64,000 bases of DNA from contig CAMDBL010000002.1 of NCBI GenBank assembly GCA_945889015.1, positions 1-64,000 of the forward strand, written 5' to 3'. Below are positions 10,828 through 20,876 of the stretch, piece after piece. The notes under the pieces are model-generated. The model saw nothing but the letters and a program-made list of their open reading frames with translations, was not told the origin of the DNA and did no database searches. A program made the position numbers and the translations under genes. Positions within the stretch are counted from its first letter, which is position 1. Every line of letters starts with the position of its first letter. Origin of the DNA: Devosia equisanguinis. GTDB lineage: Bacteria > Pseudomonadota > Alphaproteobacteria > Rhizobiales > Hyphomicrobiaceae.

Positions 10828-12630
10828 ATGACCGTGCGCAGGCACAAATCCGGCCAATTCGCAGTGGCCATTGGAGTGCTTGGCTTCGCTGCCTTGGGGA
10901 TCGGTGTTCCGATCTTCGTGGGAGGCAGTGATCGGCTGGAGCTGCACAGCTGGTCGCTGGTCGCGGCGCCGCGTGATCGCTACGCGCTTACGGAGCCGGT
11001 CTCCCTGCAAGGCGTGCCGGGCCTCGTCTTCGAGCGCGGAATCTTGTCGCTGTCTGAAAGCTATGCCTCGCGCGTGCTGACGGGAGAGGCGGTGTCAGCG
11101 CTGGTATCGAGCGGCTCTGCGCGTCTCGTCCTCGATGGCGCCACGCTGGTCGTCGACCGCCGGCATATGTCGCCTTCCGATGTCGAGGGCGCGGATGCCG
11201 CCCCGCTCGCTGCCGCGCTCGCTGAGTTGAATTTCGACACCCTGTCGGTTCGTCGCAGTACGCTCGTCGTGAAGAGCACGGACGGACGAGCGGACATCGT
11301 CGGTGAGATCAACGCGGAGATCACGGCAAAGCGCAAGACGGCTCTCGCGGCCAAGGGCTCCATCACCGTTCGCGGGCACAAGCTGAGCCTCGACGCCACG
11401 CTGGGAGCTGCTGGCGAGAAGCGCGCTGCCGGCGGTCCGCGCGTACATCCGATCAAATTCGCCCTTCGCGGCCCGATGCTCGAGGTGAGCTTCGACGGCT
11501 GCCTCGCACCGACCGAGCCTGCCGTGCTGCAGTGCCAAGGCGAGGCGACCGTGCGCAATCTGCGCGACACCGCCCGATGGCTCGGTCTTGGCTGGCCGAT
11601 GGGTCCGGGCCTCGCCGACTTCAAAATCAAGGGGCCCGTGGAATGGGGGCACCAAGGCATCTCGTTCCAGCGCGCGACGATGCAGATGGACGGCAACGAG
11701 GCGCAGGGAGCGCTGTCGATCAGCCTCGTCGGTGACCGTCCCAACGTCACCGGCACGCTCGCACTGCAGACGCTCGATCTTTCGCGGTACGTCAAGGCTT
11801 GGCGCAGCGATGCGACGCGCTCGCTGATCGAAGACGTGATCGGGCCGGGTCCCTTCGCTCTGCCGCTGGTGCGCCATGTCGATGCGGATCTGCGCATTTC
11901 GGCCAATCGTGTCCGTACCGGCAGCAATGACTTCGGACAGAGCGCGGCGACTTTGTCGGTCAAGGGTGGCAAGCTGCTGGCCGATATCGCCGAGATAGCG
12001 CTCGACGACGCCCGCGGTACCGGCCAGATCATCGTCGATACCAATGGTGCTGTCCCGCGTTACGTGATCCGAGGCAAATTCTCCGACGTGGATGTTTCGC
12101 GGCTGGTGCCCGATACGAGTGGCTCGGTCAATCTTCAGGGACGCGGCGAGCTCGTAGCAGACATTTCGGCCGTGGGCGAGGAGACGGGTGCGCTGCTGCG
12201 GACGTTGAGCGGCAAGATCTCTGTATCGATGCCGTCCGGCGGTCGCGTAGGGCTGGACCTAAAGGGGCTGCTCGCAGCAGCGCAGAAACAGCCAGTGAGC
12301 GGTTGGACACAGGCACGGCGAGGTGCCACCACCGTCGACAGCCTCCATGGCCGTCTCGTGCTCAGCGAGGGTGTCGTCTACACGGAATCGTTTAGCGCCG
12401 CGCTGGGCGATGCCATGCTTATTGCAACGGGCGGCGGCAGCTTGCGATCAGGCGTCGTTGACTTGCGTCTTTCGATGGCGTCGGGACGGCCAGCACACGA
12501 GCGTCCCGTTCAAACCGGTTGGCCTGCGGCCGATGCGATCGTTCTCAAGGGCCCATGGCACGAGCCGAGCATCCGCGTCGAGACGCCGCCGAGCGTCGAA
12601 GTTCCAGCCCAGCCAAAGGCAGCGGAGTAG
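10828..12630 (+). CDS. AsmA-like family protein
   Basis: N-terminal TM then AsmA-type repeats and C-terminal region (DLKGLLAAAQ, VYTESFSAALGDAMLIATGGGSLRSGVVDLRLSM). Confidence 0.7.
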   Translation: MTVRRHKSGQFAVAIGVLGFAALGIGVPIFVGGSDRLELHSWSLVAAPRDRYALTEPVSLQGVPGLVFERGILSLSESYASRVLTGEAVSALVSSGSARLVLDGATLVVDRRHMSPSDVEGADAAPLAAALAELNFDTLSVRRSTLVVKSTDGRADIVGEINAEITAKRKTALAAKGSITVRGHKLSLDATLGAAGEKRAAGGPRVHPIKFALRGPMLEVSFDGCLAPTEPAVLQCQGEATVRNLRDTARWLGLGWPMGPGLADFKIKGPVEWGHQGISFQRATMQMDGNEAQGALSISLVGDRPNVTGTLALQTLDLSRYVKAWRSDATRSLIEDVIGPGPFALPLVRHVDADLRISANRVRTGSNDFGQSAATLSVKGGKLLADIAEIALDDARGTGQIIVDTNGAVPRYVIRGKFSDVDVSRLVPDTSGSVNLQGRGELVADISAVGEETGALLRTLSGKISVSMPSGGRVGLDLKGLLAAAQKQPVSGWTQARRGATTVDSLHGRLVLSEGVVYTESFSAALGDAMLIATGGGSLRSGVVDLRLSMASGRPAHERPVQTGWPAADAIVLKGPWHEPSIRVETPPSVEVPAQPKAAE

Positions 12631-12678
12631 GCTGGCGATCGTCTCGACGTTTCGTTCAGTTTGTAGTGCCTGGTGCGA

Positions 12679-12702
12679 GGCCAGGCGGCAATTGGCCTGG
12701 CC
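12679..12702. terminator. Hairpin between convergent genes
   Basis: GGCCAGGC gcaattg GCCTGGCC. Confidence 0.4.
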
Positions 12703-12754
12703 CATTCTTTGAAGCAGGGGAATAGCGTTCGCCTCTGGTCGGTCGGCTTTGGCC

Positions 12755-13222
12755 TCATCCCTTCTTTTTCAGCGTGTCGGCCCAGCTCTTGCCCCAGTCC
12801 TCGCCGAGCTGATCCACGATCGATCCGTCCTGCTCGAAGAACTTGTTTGGGATTTGGAACATCGCGATCATCAGCGCGCCCTCGGGGGCGACGACCGCGT
12901 GCCGGCTGCCGGCGGGACGCCAGATGAAATCGCCGGGACCTGCCGCGATGTCCTTGTCGGGACCGGCAGTGTCGACCAGGCGGCCTTCCAGCATGTAGGT
13001 CTGCTCGATCAGCACGTGCTCGTGGTCCGGAAGTCCGGCGCCCGGATCCATCTTGATCAGTAGCGTGGCAATACCAGACGGCTTGTCGATCAGCAGCGTC
13101 TTGGCATAACAGCCCTTGAACCGGATCGGCGTCCACGGCAGGTCGTCGGCATGGACGAGGCGCGACTGCAGCGGCCCGAGGCCCTCGTGCTCCTTGACGT
13201 TCGGCGTCACGGCGGTGGTCAT
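12755..13222 (-). CDS. Cupin-domain protein
   Basis: DPGAGLPDHEHVLIEQTYMLEGRLVDTAG...GDFIWRPAGSRHAVVAPEGALMIAMFQ. Confidence 0.75.
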   Translation of the reverse strand: MTTAVTPNVKEHEGLGPLQSRLVHADDLPWTPIRFKGCYAKTLLIDKPSGIATLLIKMDPGAGLPDHEHVLIEQTYMLEGRLVDTAGPDKDIAAGPGDFIWRPAGSRHAVVAPEGALMIAMFQIPNKFFEQDGSIVDQLGEDWGKSWADTLKKKG

Positions 13223-13403
13223 GTTTCCTCCGGGGTCTCGTTCGTTGGGTCTTCCACGGTGCGTGGCACCGGGGACGCGGGGATTTGAGCACTGCCCCGC
13301 GCCTGCCGCAAGACGGTGATCGCAAACCCGCTTGACCCGCCGCCCCCTCCCAACGGACACTCCCGCAAAGCCCCGCGAGATGGGCGTGTCCGGAGGAACA
13401 GCC

Positions 13404-14993
13404 ATGACGACCTACGACGGCGTGGTGATCGGCGCGGGCCACAATGGCCTCACGACCGCGGCTTACCTTTCGCGGGCGGGCCTCAAGATCGCGGTTCTGG
13501 AGAAGAACGCGCAGATCGGCGGCGGCACCTCTACTCACGAGCCGACGCTGCCGGGTTATCGGTTCAACTATCACGCAAACTTCTTCATGGGATTTCGCCA
13601 CTCGCCGGTGATCCGCGACCTGGAGCTGTGGCGCTACGGCTTCTCCTATATTGAGCCGCCGGTGCAGCAGGCCGCGTGCTTCCGCGACGGCACCTGCGTC
13701 GTCATCCACAAGGACCTCGACAAGACCTGCGCCTCGCTCGCCCGCTTCTCAAAGCGCGACGCCGAGACCTTTCGTGAGCTGCATCATCTCTACGCCCGCA
13801 AGATGCGCCCCCTGTGGACGTCGCTCTCCTTCAACGCACCACTGCCGATCGATCAGCTTCGCGACCGGCTGTCGGGCAGCGAGGGCAAGGAGTTCCTGTC
13901 GCACGCGCAGCACGATCTGTTCAGTGTCGTGAGGAAGCATTTCGACGACGATCGCATCCGGACCCTGTTCACCTCTTACATGCACGTGATCACGACAGAG
14001 AGCGTGCCGGGAGCAGGCATCGTGTTTCCGCTGATCTTCGCCAACGTGATGGAATTCACGCTGCCGATCGGCGGCGCGGTGAGCCTGCCGCTGGCGCTGC
14101 AGCGGATCGTGGAGGACGGTGGCGGCGCAGTGATCACCAATGCCGACGTGCGCGAGATCGTGGTCAAGGGCGGCCGAGCGACCGGCGTCAAGCTCGCGAG
14201 CGGAGAGACGATCGAGGGCCGCCGCCTCGTCGCCAGCGCCATCGACACGCCCGCTACGATGCGTATGGCCGGGCGGGATCTGTTCCCTGAGGATGTGCGC
14301 ACGAAGCTCGACAACTGGCATTGGGGCAATCACAGTCTGGTCACGTTGCATCTGGCGCTGAAGAACGCGCCGGTCTATTGCTCGCGCGCCTTCGATCCCG
14401 ACATCGACAAGGCCTTCAATGTCTTCTTCGGCATGGACGACATCGACGAGGTTCGCAGCTGCTTCGACGAGTGCGCCGCGGGCAAGTTCCCCGATGTCCT
14501 GATGGGGAACGGCGCCTGCAACAGCGCCTTCGATCCGACCTATGCGCCGGACGGTGGACATTCGGCGTTCTGGTGGCCGTTCGCGCCGTACGCGATCGGT
14601 GGCGATCCGACCGAGTGGGACAGAAAAAAGGGCGAGTACACCCAGCGCCTGCTCGAGGTGTGGCGCGAGTATGCCTCCAATCTCGACGACGAGAACGTGC
14701 GCGCCAGGTTTCTCTATACCCCGCTCGACGTTGAGCGCCACAACGCCAACATGGTGCGTGGCGCGGTGCGGATGGGCGCCTACATTCCGAGCCAGCTCGG
14801 CATCAATCGTCCGCACCCAATCCTGTCAGGCACGCGAACGCCGGTGGAAGGCCTCTACATCTGCGGCTCCGGCGTCGGCAACGGCGGCGGCGCCAACGCG
14901 GCTCCGGGCTATATCGCCGCGAACGCCGTGGTCGACGACCTCGGTCTGACGCGCACCTGGACGCCGGTGCCGGCACCTGAATGGCGCGACTGA
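13404..14993 (+). CDS. Phytoene dehydrogenase-like NAD(P)/FAD-dependent oxidoreductase
   Basis: DGVVIGAGHNGLTTAAYLSRAGLKIAVLEKNAQIGGGTST; C-term GLYICGSGVGNGGGANAAPGYIAANAV. Confidence 0.85.
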   Translation: MTTYDGVVIGAGHNGLTTAAYLSRAGLKIAVLEKNAQIGGGTSTHEPTLPGYRFNYHANFFMGFRHSPVIRDLELWRYGFSYIEPPVQQAACFRDGTCVVIHKDLDKTCASLARFSKRDAETFRELHHLYARKMRPLWTSLSFNAPLPIDQLRDRLSGSEGKEFLSHAQHDLFSVVRKHFDDDRIRTLFTSYMHVITTESVPGAGIVFPLIFANVMEFTLPIGGAVSLPLALQRIVEDGGGAVITNADVREIVVKGGRATGVKLASGETIEGRRLVASAIDTPATMRMAGRDLFPEDVRTKLDNWHWGNHSLVTLHLALKNAPVYCSRAFDPDIDKAFNVFFGMDDIDEVRSCFDECAAGKFPDVLMGNGACNSAFDPTYAPDGGHSAFWWPFAPYAIGGDPTEWDRKKGEYTQRLLEVWREYASNLDDENVRARFLYTPLDVERHNANMVRGAVRMGAYIPSQLGINRPHPILSGTRTPVEGLYICGSGVGNGGGANAAPGYIAANAVVDDLGLTRTWTPVPAPEWRD

Positions 14994-15030
14994 CCTCATT
15001 TCCAACTTGGATCATCGAAAGACCAGCCGA

Positions 15031-15462
15031 ATGAGCGATGTCAAAATGACCAGAGACGAGCTGCGCCATCACTTCACAGGCATGTGGCGGCTTGCGGGCG
15101 CAACGCGCAATGGAGTGCCGCATCCCGATCGCGGCGCCGGCTCGACCGGGTTCATCGTCTACCACGAGAGCGGCAACATGGCCGTCCAGGTCATGCCCGG
15201 CCACGCGCGAGGGTCTTTCAAGAATCCGGATGTTCCGACTGCGGATGAAGCCGCCGAGGCGCTACGCGGCTACATCGCCTATTTCGGCACCTGGGACGTC
15301 GATCCCGACGCACGAACCGTGATCCACCATCGCAAAGGCAGCCTCAATCCATCGACGATCATGCCGGTGATCCGCCGCTTCGAGATCGAGGGACCCGATC
15401 GGGTGACGCTCAATCCGCTTGAGCATCCCGCCAACAAGATCAGTTGGGAACGCGTGCGCTAG
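15031..15462 (+). CDS. Lipocalin-like domain protein
   Basis: FTGMWRLAGATRNGV...GFIVYHESGNMAVQVM...YIAYFGTWDVD. Confidence 0.65.
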   Translation: MSDVKMTRDELRHHFTGMWRLAGATRNGVPHPDRGAGSTGFIVYHESGNMAVQVMPGHARGSFKNPDVPTADEAAEALRGYIAYFGTWDVDPDARTVIHHRKGSLNPSTIMPVIRRFEIEGPDRVTLNPLEHPANKISWERVR

Positions 15463-15463
15463 C

Positions 15464-15871
15464 ATGGCCCGTCCCGTCACGCCGCTGCTTGCGGTCGATT
15501 GTGTCGTCATCGACGCGAAGGGCCGTGTCCTGCTCGTCCGCCGTGCGAACCCGCCGTTCCAAGGACAACTCGCTCTGCCCGGCGGCTTCGTCGACGTCGG
15601 CGAGAGCGTCGAGGATGCCTGCCGGCGCGAGTTGATGGAGGAGACCGGCGTCAAGGTCGCCAAGCTGGTGCTGGTCGGTGTCTATTCCGATCCCGCACGT
15701 GATCCGCGCGGCCATACCGTGGCGGTCGTGTTCCTGACCCGGCTTCGCTCGGCCAAGGCGATCGCCGGTGACGACGCGGCGGCGGTCGAATGGGTCGGAA
15801 ACTGGCGCAGAGAGACACTCGCCTTCGACCATGCCCAGATCATTCGGGATGCGATGAAGATGAGATCGTAA
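15464..15871 (+). CDS. NUDIX hydrolase
   Basis: Nudix box GGFVDVGESVEDACRRELMEETGV. Confidence 0.9.
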   Translation: MARPVTPLLAVDCVVIDAKGRVLLVRRANPPFQGQLALPGGFVDVGESVEDACRRELMEETGVKVAKLVLVGVYSDPARDPRGHTVAVVFLTRLRSAKAIAGDDAAAVEWVGNWRRETLAFDHAQIIRDAMKMRS

Positions 15872-15885
15872 GCTGGGTCGCGCGC

Positions 15886-17196
15886 CTATCCGCCCTTCTT
15901 CTTCCGCAATCCGTCCCAGTAGGCCAGGCGCTTGCGGATCTCGCGCTCGAAGCCCCGTTCGGGCGGGTCGTAGAACTGCTGTCGGCGCATCTCGTCGGGG
16001 AAGTAGTCCTGCCCCGAGAAGCCTTCTGCCGTATCGTGATCGTAGGCATAGCCCTCGCCGTAGCCTTCCTCCGCCATCAGCTTGGTCGGCGCATTGAGGA
16101 TGTGCTTGGGCGGCGCCAGCGAGCCGTGCTCCTTCGCCACCCGCATCGCCGCGCCGTAGGCCTTGTAGGCCGCATTCGATTTTGGCGCGGTGGCGAGATA
16201 GATGACGGCTTGCGCCAGCGCCAGCTCGCCCTCGGGGGATCCGAGGAAGTCGAACACATCCTTCGCCGCCAGCGCCTGCGTCACCGCCTGAGGGTCGGCC
16301 AGTCCGATGTCCTCCACCGCCATTCGCACGATGCGCCGCGCCAGGAACAACCGGTCCTCGCCGCCGTCGAGCATGCGGCAAAGCCAATACAGCGCGGCGT
16401 CGGGATCTGAGCCGCGAACGGATTTATGCAGGGCGCTGATCAGATTATAGTGTCCGTCGCGGCTCTTGTCGTAGAGGGGCGCGCGGCGCTGCACGAGCTT
16501 CGTCAACGCCGCCCGGTCCGCCGTCTTGGCGCCGACGGGCAGCGAGGCAAAAACCTCGTCGGCGAGGTTGATGATAGTGCGGCCGTCGCCGTCGGCCATG
16601 GCCCTCAGGGCTTCCCGCGCATCCGCATCGAGCGGAAGGGGGCGCTTCTCCTCGGCCTCGGCGCGCAACAGCAGCAGCTCAAGCGCGGCATCGTCGAGCC
16701 GGTTGAACGTCAGCACCACCGCGCGCGACAGCACGGCCGCGTTGAGTTCGAACGAGGGATTCTCGGTGGTGGCGCCGACCAGCGTGATCGTTCCGTCCTC
16801 CATGTGTGGCAGAAAGCTGTCCTGCTGCGAGCGATTGAAGCGATGGATCTCGTCGATGAACAGCAGCGTGCCCTTGCCCTGCTCGCGCCGCAGCTTCGCG
16901 CGCTCGAACGCCTTACGCAGATCCTGCACGCCGGAGAAGATCGCCGAGAGCTGCTCGAACTCGAGCTTCGTCTCGTTGGCGAGCAGCCGCGCGATCGTGG
17001 TCTTGCCGCAGCCGGGCGGCCCCCACAGGATCATGCTCGGCACGCGGCCCGACTTCAGCAGCCGCGTCAGCGTGCCGTCGGAGCCGACGATGTGGTCCTG
17101 GCCGACGACCTCGGCGAGCGTCGTCGGGCGCAGTCTGTCGGCCAGCGGTCGCGGCGCGCTTTTTTCGAGGCCCGCTGCTTCGAAGAGATTGGTCAT
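15886..17196 (-). CDS. rarA: Replication-associated recombination protein A (AAA+)
   Basis: LADRLRPTTLAEVVGQDHIVG, WGPPGCGKTTIARLLA, LFIDEIHRFNRSQQDSFLPHMEDGTITLVGATTENPSFELNAA. Confidence 0.95.
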   Translation of the reverse strand: MTNLFEAAGLEKSAPRPLADRLRPTTLAEVVGQDHIVGSDGTLTRLLKSGRVPSMILWGPPGCGKTTIARLLANETKLEFEQLSAIFSGVQDLRKAFERAKLRREQGKGTLLFIDEIHRFNRSQQDSFLPHMEDGTITLVGATTENPSFELNAAVLSRAVVLTFNRLDDAALELLLLRAEAEEKRPLPLDADAREALRAMADGDGRTIINLADEVFASLPVGAKTADRAALTKLVQRRAPLYDKSRDGHYNLISALHKSVRGSDPDAALYWLCRMLDGGEDRLFLARRIVRMAVEDIGLADPQAVTQALAAKDVFDFLGSPEGELALAQAVIYLATAPKSNAAYKAYGAAMRVAKEHGSLAPPKHILNAPTKLMAEEGYGEGYAYDHDTAEGFSGQDYFPDEMRRQQFYDPPERGFEREIRKRLAYWDGLRKKKGG

Positions 17197-17299
17197 TGGC
17201 CCAGTTTAGACGTCGTGGCACTGCGCGCAAAGCGCGACGGCACGCTCGTGTGGCGGCGCACTCGACAATGCACGCGGATCGCGCGAGCATCCCGCTCGC

Positions 17300-18319
17300 A
17301 TGACCAGAACAGACGCAGCCTCCATACTTGGCGGTCCGCCGCCCTCCAAGCGCGTCATGGTGCTGGGTGCGACGGGCACAATTGGCCGTGCCACGGTCGC
17401 CGCCCTGGCCGCGCGCGGGCACGAGGTCGTGTGTCTGATCCGTCCGCGCTCTGGACGTGATGATGAGGCAGCCGCGTGCGCTGTTCCTGGGGCCGAGGTG
17501 CGCGCCGGCGACGTCACCATTGCGGGCTCGCTCGCCCGCGACGGCTTTCGCGGCGAGCGCTTCGATGCGCTCGTCTCCTGCCTCGCCTCGCGAACCGGTG
17601 TGCCGCGCGACGCTTGGGCGATCGATCATCGGGCCCATGTCGCAGCGCTCAGCGCCGCGAAGGCGGCCGGCGTCGACCATATGGTGCTGTTGTCGGCGAT
17701 CTGCGTGCAGAGGCCGCTGCTCGAGTTCCAGCGGGCGAAGCTCGCGTTCGAGGCGGCGCTGATCGCGTCGGGCCTCAGGTATTCGATCGTCCGCGCCACG
17801 GCGTTCTTCAAATCGCTTTCGGGACAGGTGGGGAGGGTCAAACAGGGACGGCCTTTCCTGGTTTTCGGTGACGGCCGGCTGACGGCCTGCAAGCCGATCT
17901 CGGATCGCGATCTCGCGGCTTATCTTGCCGATTGCCTCGTCGACGAGTCCCGCTGGAACCGGATACTTCCGATCGGCGGACCTGGTGAAGCGATCACGCC
18001 GCGCGCTCAGGGCGAGGCGCTGTTCGCTCTGCTGAAGCGACCGCCGAAATTCCGGCAGGTGCCGGTGGCTCTGCTCGACGGCATTGTCGGCGTGACGTCG
18101 CTGCTCGGCCGCGTCAGCCCGGCGGTTGCGGACAAGGCCGAGCTGGCGCGGATCGGGCGGTACTATGCGACGCAGTCCATGCTGGTGCTCGATCCAGCGA
18201 CGGGCCGCTACGACGCCGCCCTCACGCCCGCGACTGGAACCGACACGCTTTTTGATTTCTACGCCCGGCTCCTCGACGGCACCGCCACTGTCGATCGCGG
18301 CGAACACGCGGTGTTCTAG
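17300..18319 (+). CDS. bciA: Divinyl (proto)chlorophyllide a 8-vinyl-reductase-like NAD(P)-binding protein
   Basis: VMVLGATGTIGRATVAALAARGHEVVCLIRPRSG; VDHMVLLSAICVQRPLLEFQRAKLAFEAALIASGLRYSIVRATAFFKSLSGQV; GDGRLTACKPISDRDLAAYLADC. Confidence 0.8.
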   Translation: MTRTDAASILGGPPPSKRVMVLGATGTIGRATVAALAARGHEVVCLIRPRSGRDDEAAACAVPGAEVRAGDVTIAGSLARDGFRGERFDALVSCLASRTGVPRDAWAIDHRAHVAALSAAKAAGVDHMVLLSAICVQRPLLEFQRAKLAFEAALIASGLRYSIVRATAFFKSLSGQVGRVKQGRPFLVFGDGRLTACKPISDRDLAAYLADCLVDESRWNRILPIGGPGEAITPRAQGEALFALLKRPPKFRQVPVALLDGIVGVTSLLGRVSPAVADKAELARIGRYYATQSMLVLDPATGRYDAALTPATGTDTLFDFYARLLDGTATVDRGEHAVF

Positions 18320-18439
18320 GTCTTTGTCTCGTCCTCGTCGTGTAGTGGCGCGAGAGCCGGCGCGTGGAGCTGAGACTATCGCTTCACTCTCCCGGCTTCT
18401 GGGCTAGATTGCCCTCGCCCGAAGCTCGGAGACCCACTC

Positions 18440-19819
18440 ATGCGCCCCAATTCGCTCGAAGCCCGCGACCTCACCGGTGTCGTGCACGGCCTGACCAATC
18501 TCAAGACACATCAGGAGCGCGGGCCGCTCGTGATCGAGAGCGGCAAGGGCGTGTGGGTCACCGATACGGACGGGCGGCGCTACATCGAGGCGATGTCGGG
18601 GCTGTGGTGCGCTTCGCTCGGCTGGGGCGAGGAGCGGCTGGCCGACGTCGCTGCCCAGCAGATGAAGAAGCTCGCCTACTATCATCTCACCAACCATCGC
18701 AGCCATCCGCCGGTGATCGAGCTCGCCGAGAAGTTGATCTCGATCGCACCTTCGCCGATGGCGCGGGTCTGGTTCGCGAGCACGGGTTCGGAGGCGAACG
18801 ACTGCGCTGTCAGGCTCGCCTGGTACCACTGGCACGCGCAAGGGCAGCCCGAGAAGCGCAAGATCATCGCGCACAAGCTCGCCTATCACGGCAACACGAT
18901 CGTCTCGGCATCGATGTCGGGTGTCGACTACAACCACAACGGTTTCGGCCTGCCGCTGCCGGGCTTCCTGCACGTCGAGTGCCCGCATTACTGGAAGAAC
19001 GGCCGGCCCGGCGAGACCGAGACGGATTACGCGGCACGCCTCGTCGGCGAGTTGGAGGCTGTCATCCTGGCCGAGGGCCCAGAGACGATCGCGGCCTTCT
19101 TCACCGAGCCGGTGCTGGCGGCGGGCGGCGTCGTGGTGCCGCCCGCCGGCTACCTCGATGGCGTACAGGCGCTGCTCGCAAAATACGAGATCTTGCTCGG
19201 CGTCGACGAGGTGGTGACGGGCTTCGGACGCATCGGCGACATGTTCGGCTCGACCACGATGGGGTTGAAGCCTGATCTGTTGGTCTGCGCCAAGGCATTG
19301 TCTTCTGCCTATATCCCGATCTCTGCGCTGTTGCTGTCGCCGAGGGTCTGGGACTCGATGGTGACGCAGAGCGAGCGGCTCGGCGTTCTCGGCCTCACGA
19401 TGACCTACTCGGGGCATCCGGTCGCGACCGCCGTCGCCCGCGAGGCTCTGCGGATCTACGAGGAGGACGACATCCCCGGCCGCGTGCGCCGGCTCGAGGA
19501 GCGTTTCCTCGGCGGGCTGCGGGCGCTGGCGAACAAGCACGCCATCGTCGGCGAGGTACGCGGCAAGGGCCTGCTCGCAGGCGTCGAGTTGGCGTGCGAC
19601 AGGACCGGCAAGGCGCCGTTCCCGCGGGAGGCCAAGGTGGGGCCAACTGCTCAGATGATCGGCGAGACCCACGGCCTGATGTTCCGCGCCATTGGCGATA
19701 CGCTGGCCTTCTGCCCGCCGCTGATCATTTCGGAGGGGGAGATCGACGAGCTGCTGGCGCGCCTCGACACGACGCTGCGCCAGACTGCGGAGACGGTGAA
19801 AGCTGCCGGCGCGATGTGA
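18440..19819 (+). CDS. Class III PLP-dependent aminotransferase
   Basis: WVTDTDGRRYIEAMSGLWCASLGWGEERL; FASTGSEANDCAVRLAWYHWHA; LGVDEVVTGFGRIGDMFGS. Confidence 0.92.
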   Translation: MRPNSLEARDLTGVVHGLTNLKTHQERGPLVIESGKGVWVTDTDGRRYIEAMSGLWCASLGWGEERLADVAAQQMKKLAYYHLTNHRSHPPVIELAEKLISIAPSPMARVWFASTGSEANDCAVRLAWYHWHAQGQPEKRKIIAHKLAYHGNTIVSASMSGVDYNHNGFGLPLPGFLHVECPHYWKNGRPGETETDYAARLVGELEAVILAEGPETIAAFFTEPVLAAGGVVVPPAGYLDGVQALLAKYEILLGVDEVVTGFGRIGDMFGSTTMGLKPDLLVCAKALSSAYIPISALLLSPRVWDSMVTQSERLGVLGLTMTYSGHPVATAVAREALRIYEEDDIPGRVRRLEERFLGGLRALANKHAIVGEVRGKGLLAGVELACDRTGKAPFPREAKVGPTAQMIGETHGLMFRAIGDTLAFCPPLIISEGEIDELLARLDTTLRQTAETVKAAGAM

Positions 19820-19844
19820 TCGCCGGCAGCCATCCGATCCCGCT

Positions 19845-20873
19845 TTATCTGTTGGTCAGCTTCAGCTCGATCCGGCGATTGCGGCGCAGCGTCTCGTCGC
19901 CGCCGCCGGCCTCCAGCGGCTGGAACTCGCCGTAGCCTGCGGCCACCAGCCGCTTCGCCGGCACGCCGCGCGAGATCAGGTAGCGCACGACCGAGATCGC
20001 GCGGGATGTCGACAGCTCCCAGTTCGAGGGGAACTCGCGGCTGTTGATCGGCCGCGCGTCGGTGTGGCCGTCGACCTGCAGCGCCCAGTCGATCTCCTTG
20101 GGAATCTGCCGGTCGAGATCGACGATCGCCGCGGCGAGCTGGTCCATGGCGGCGAGCCCCTCGGGCGTCATCTGGGCTTGGCCCGAGGGGAACAGCACCT
20201 CGGACTGGAACACGAAGCGGTCACCGACGACGCGGATGTCGCGGCGGTCGCGCAGCAGGTCGCGCAGGCGGCCGAAGAAGTCGGAGCGGTAGCGTTGCAG
20301 CTCCTGCACCTGTCGGGCGAGCGCCGAGTTGAGACGAGATCCTAGATCCTTGATGGTGGTCTGCGCCTCCCGGTCCTTCCTCTCGGAGGCCTCCAGCGCA
20401 TCGTTGAGCGCGGCGATCTGACGGCGCAATGCGGCAAGCTGTTGATTGAGCAGATCGACGCGGGCCTGCGCCTCGGCCGACAGCCGCTTGTTCTCGTCGA
20501 GCTCGGTCGAGAGACTGACGATCTTGGAGTTGGCGGCCTTCAGCTTGTCGTCGCCGCCGATGGCCAGACCCGACATCTTGGTGCTTTCGTCGCGCAAGCT
20601 GGCGAGCGTCGCCTGCAGCGTCGCAAGCTCGTCCTCGGCGGCCTTCGCCTTGCCCTTCTCCAGCGACAGCAAGCTGGTCAGCTCGACGATCTGGCGGGTG
20701 AGGCGCCGCAGCGCGTTGTCCTTGCCGCTCGCCTCCTCGGTGGCGAAATATTGCGCCAGCATGAAGATCGACAACAGGAAGGTGACCACCAGCAGCAGCG
20801 TCGAGAGCACGTCGACGTAGCCGGGCCAGAACTCACCGTACTCGCCGGAGCGGCGGGCGCGCCCACGTGCCAT
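19845..20873 (-). CDS. OmpA/MotB-like peptidoglycan-binding membrane protein with coiled coil
   Basis: Single N-terminal TM, long coiled coil, OmpA C-term QVDGHTDARPINSREFPSNWELSTSRAISVVRYLISRGVPAKRLVAAGYGEFQP. Confidence 0.8.
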   Translation of the reverse strand: MARGRARRSGEYGEFWPGYVDVLSTLLLVVTFLLSIFMLAQYFATEEASGKDNALRRLTRQIVELTSLLSLEKGKAKAAEDELATLQATLASLRDESTKMSGLAIGGDDKLKAANSKIVSLSTELDENKRLSAEAQARVDLLNQQLAALRRQIAALNDALEASERKDREAQTTIKDLGSRLNSALARQVQELQRYRSDFFGRLRDLLRDRRDIRVVGDRFVFQSEVLFPSGQAQMTPEGLAAMDQLAAAIVDLDRQIPKEIDWALQVDGHTDARPINSREFPSNWELSTSRAISVVRYLISRGVPAKRLVAAGYGEFQPLEAGGGDETLRRNRRIELKLTNR

Positions 20874-20876
20874 GCC

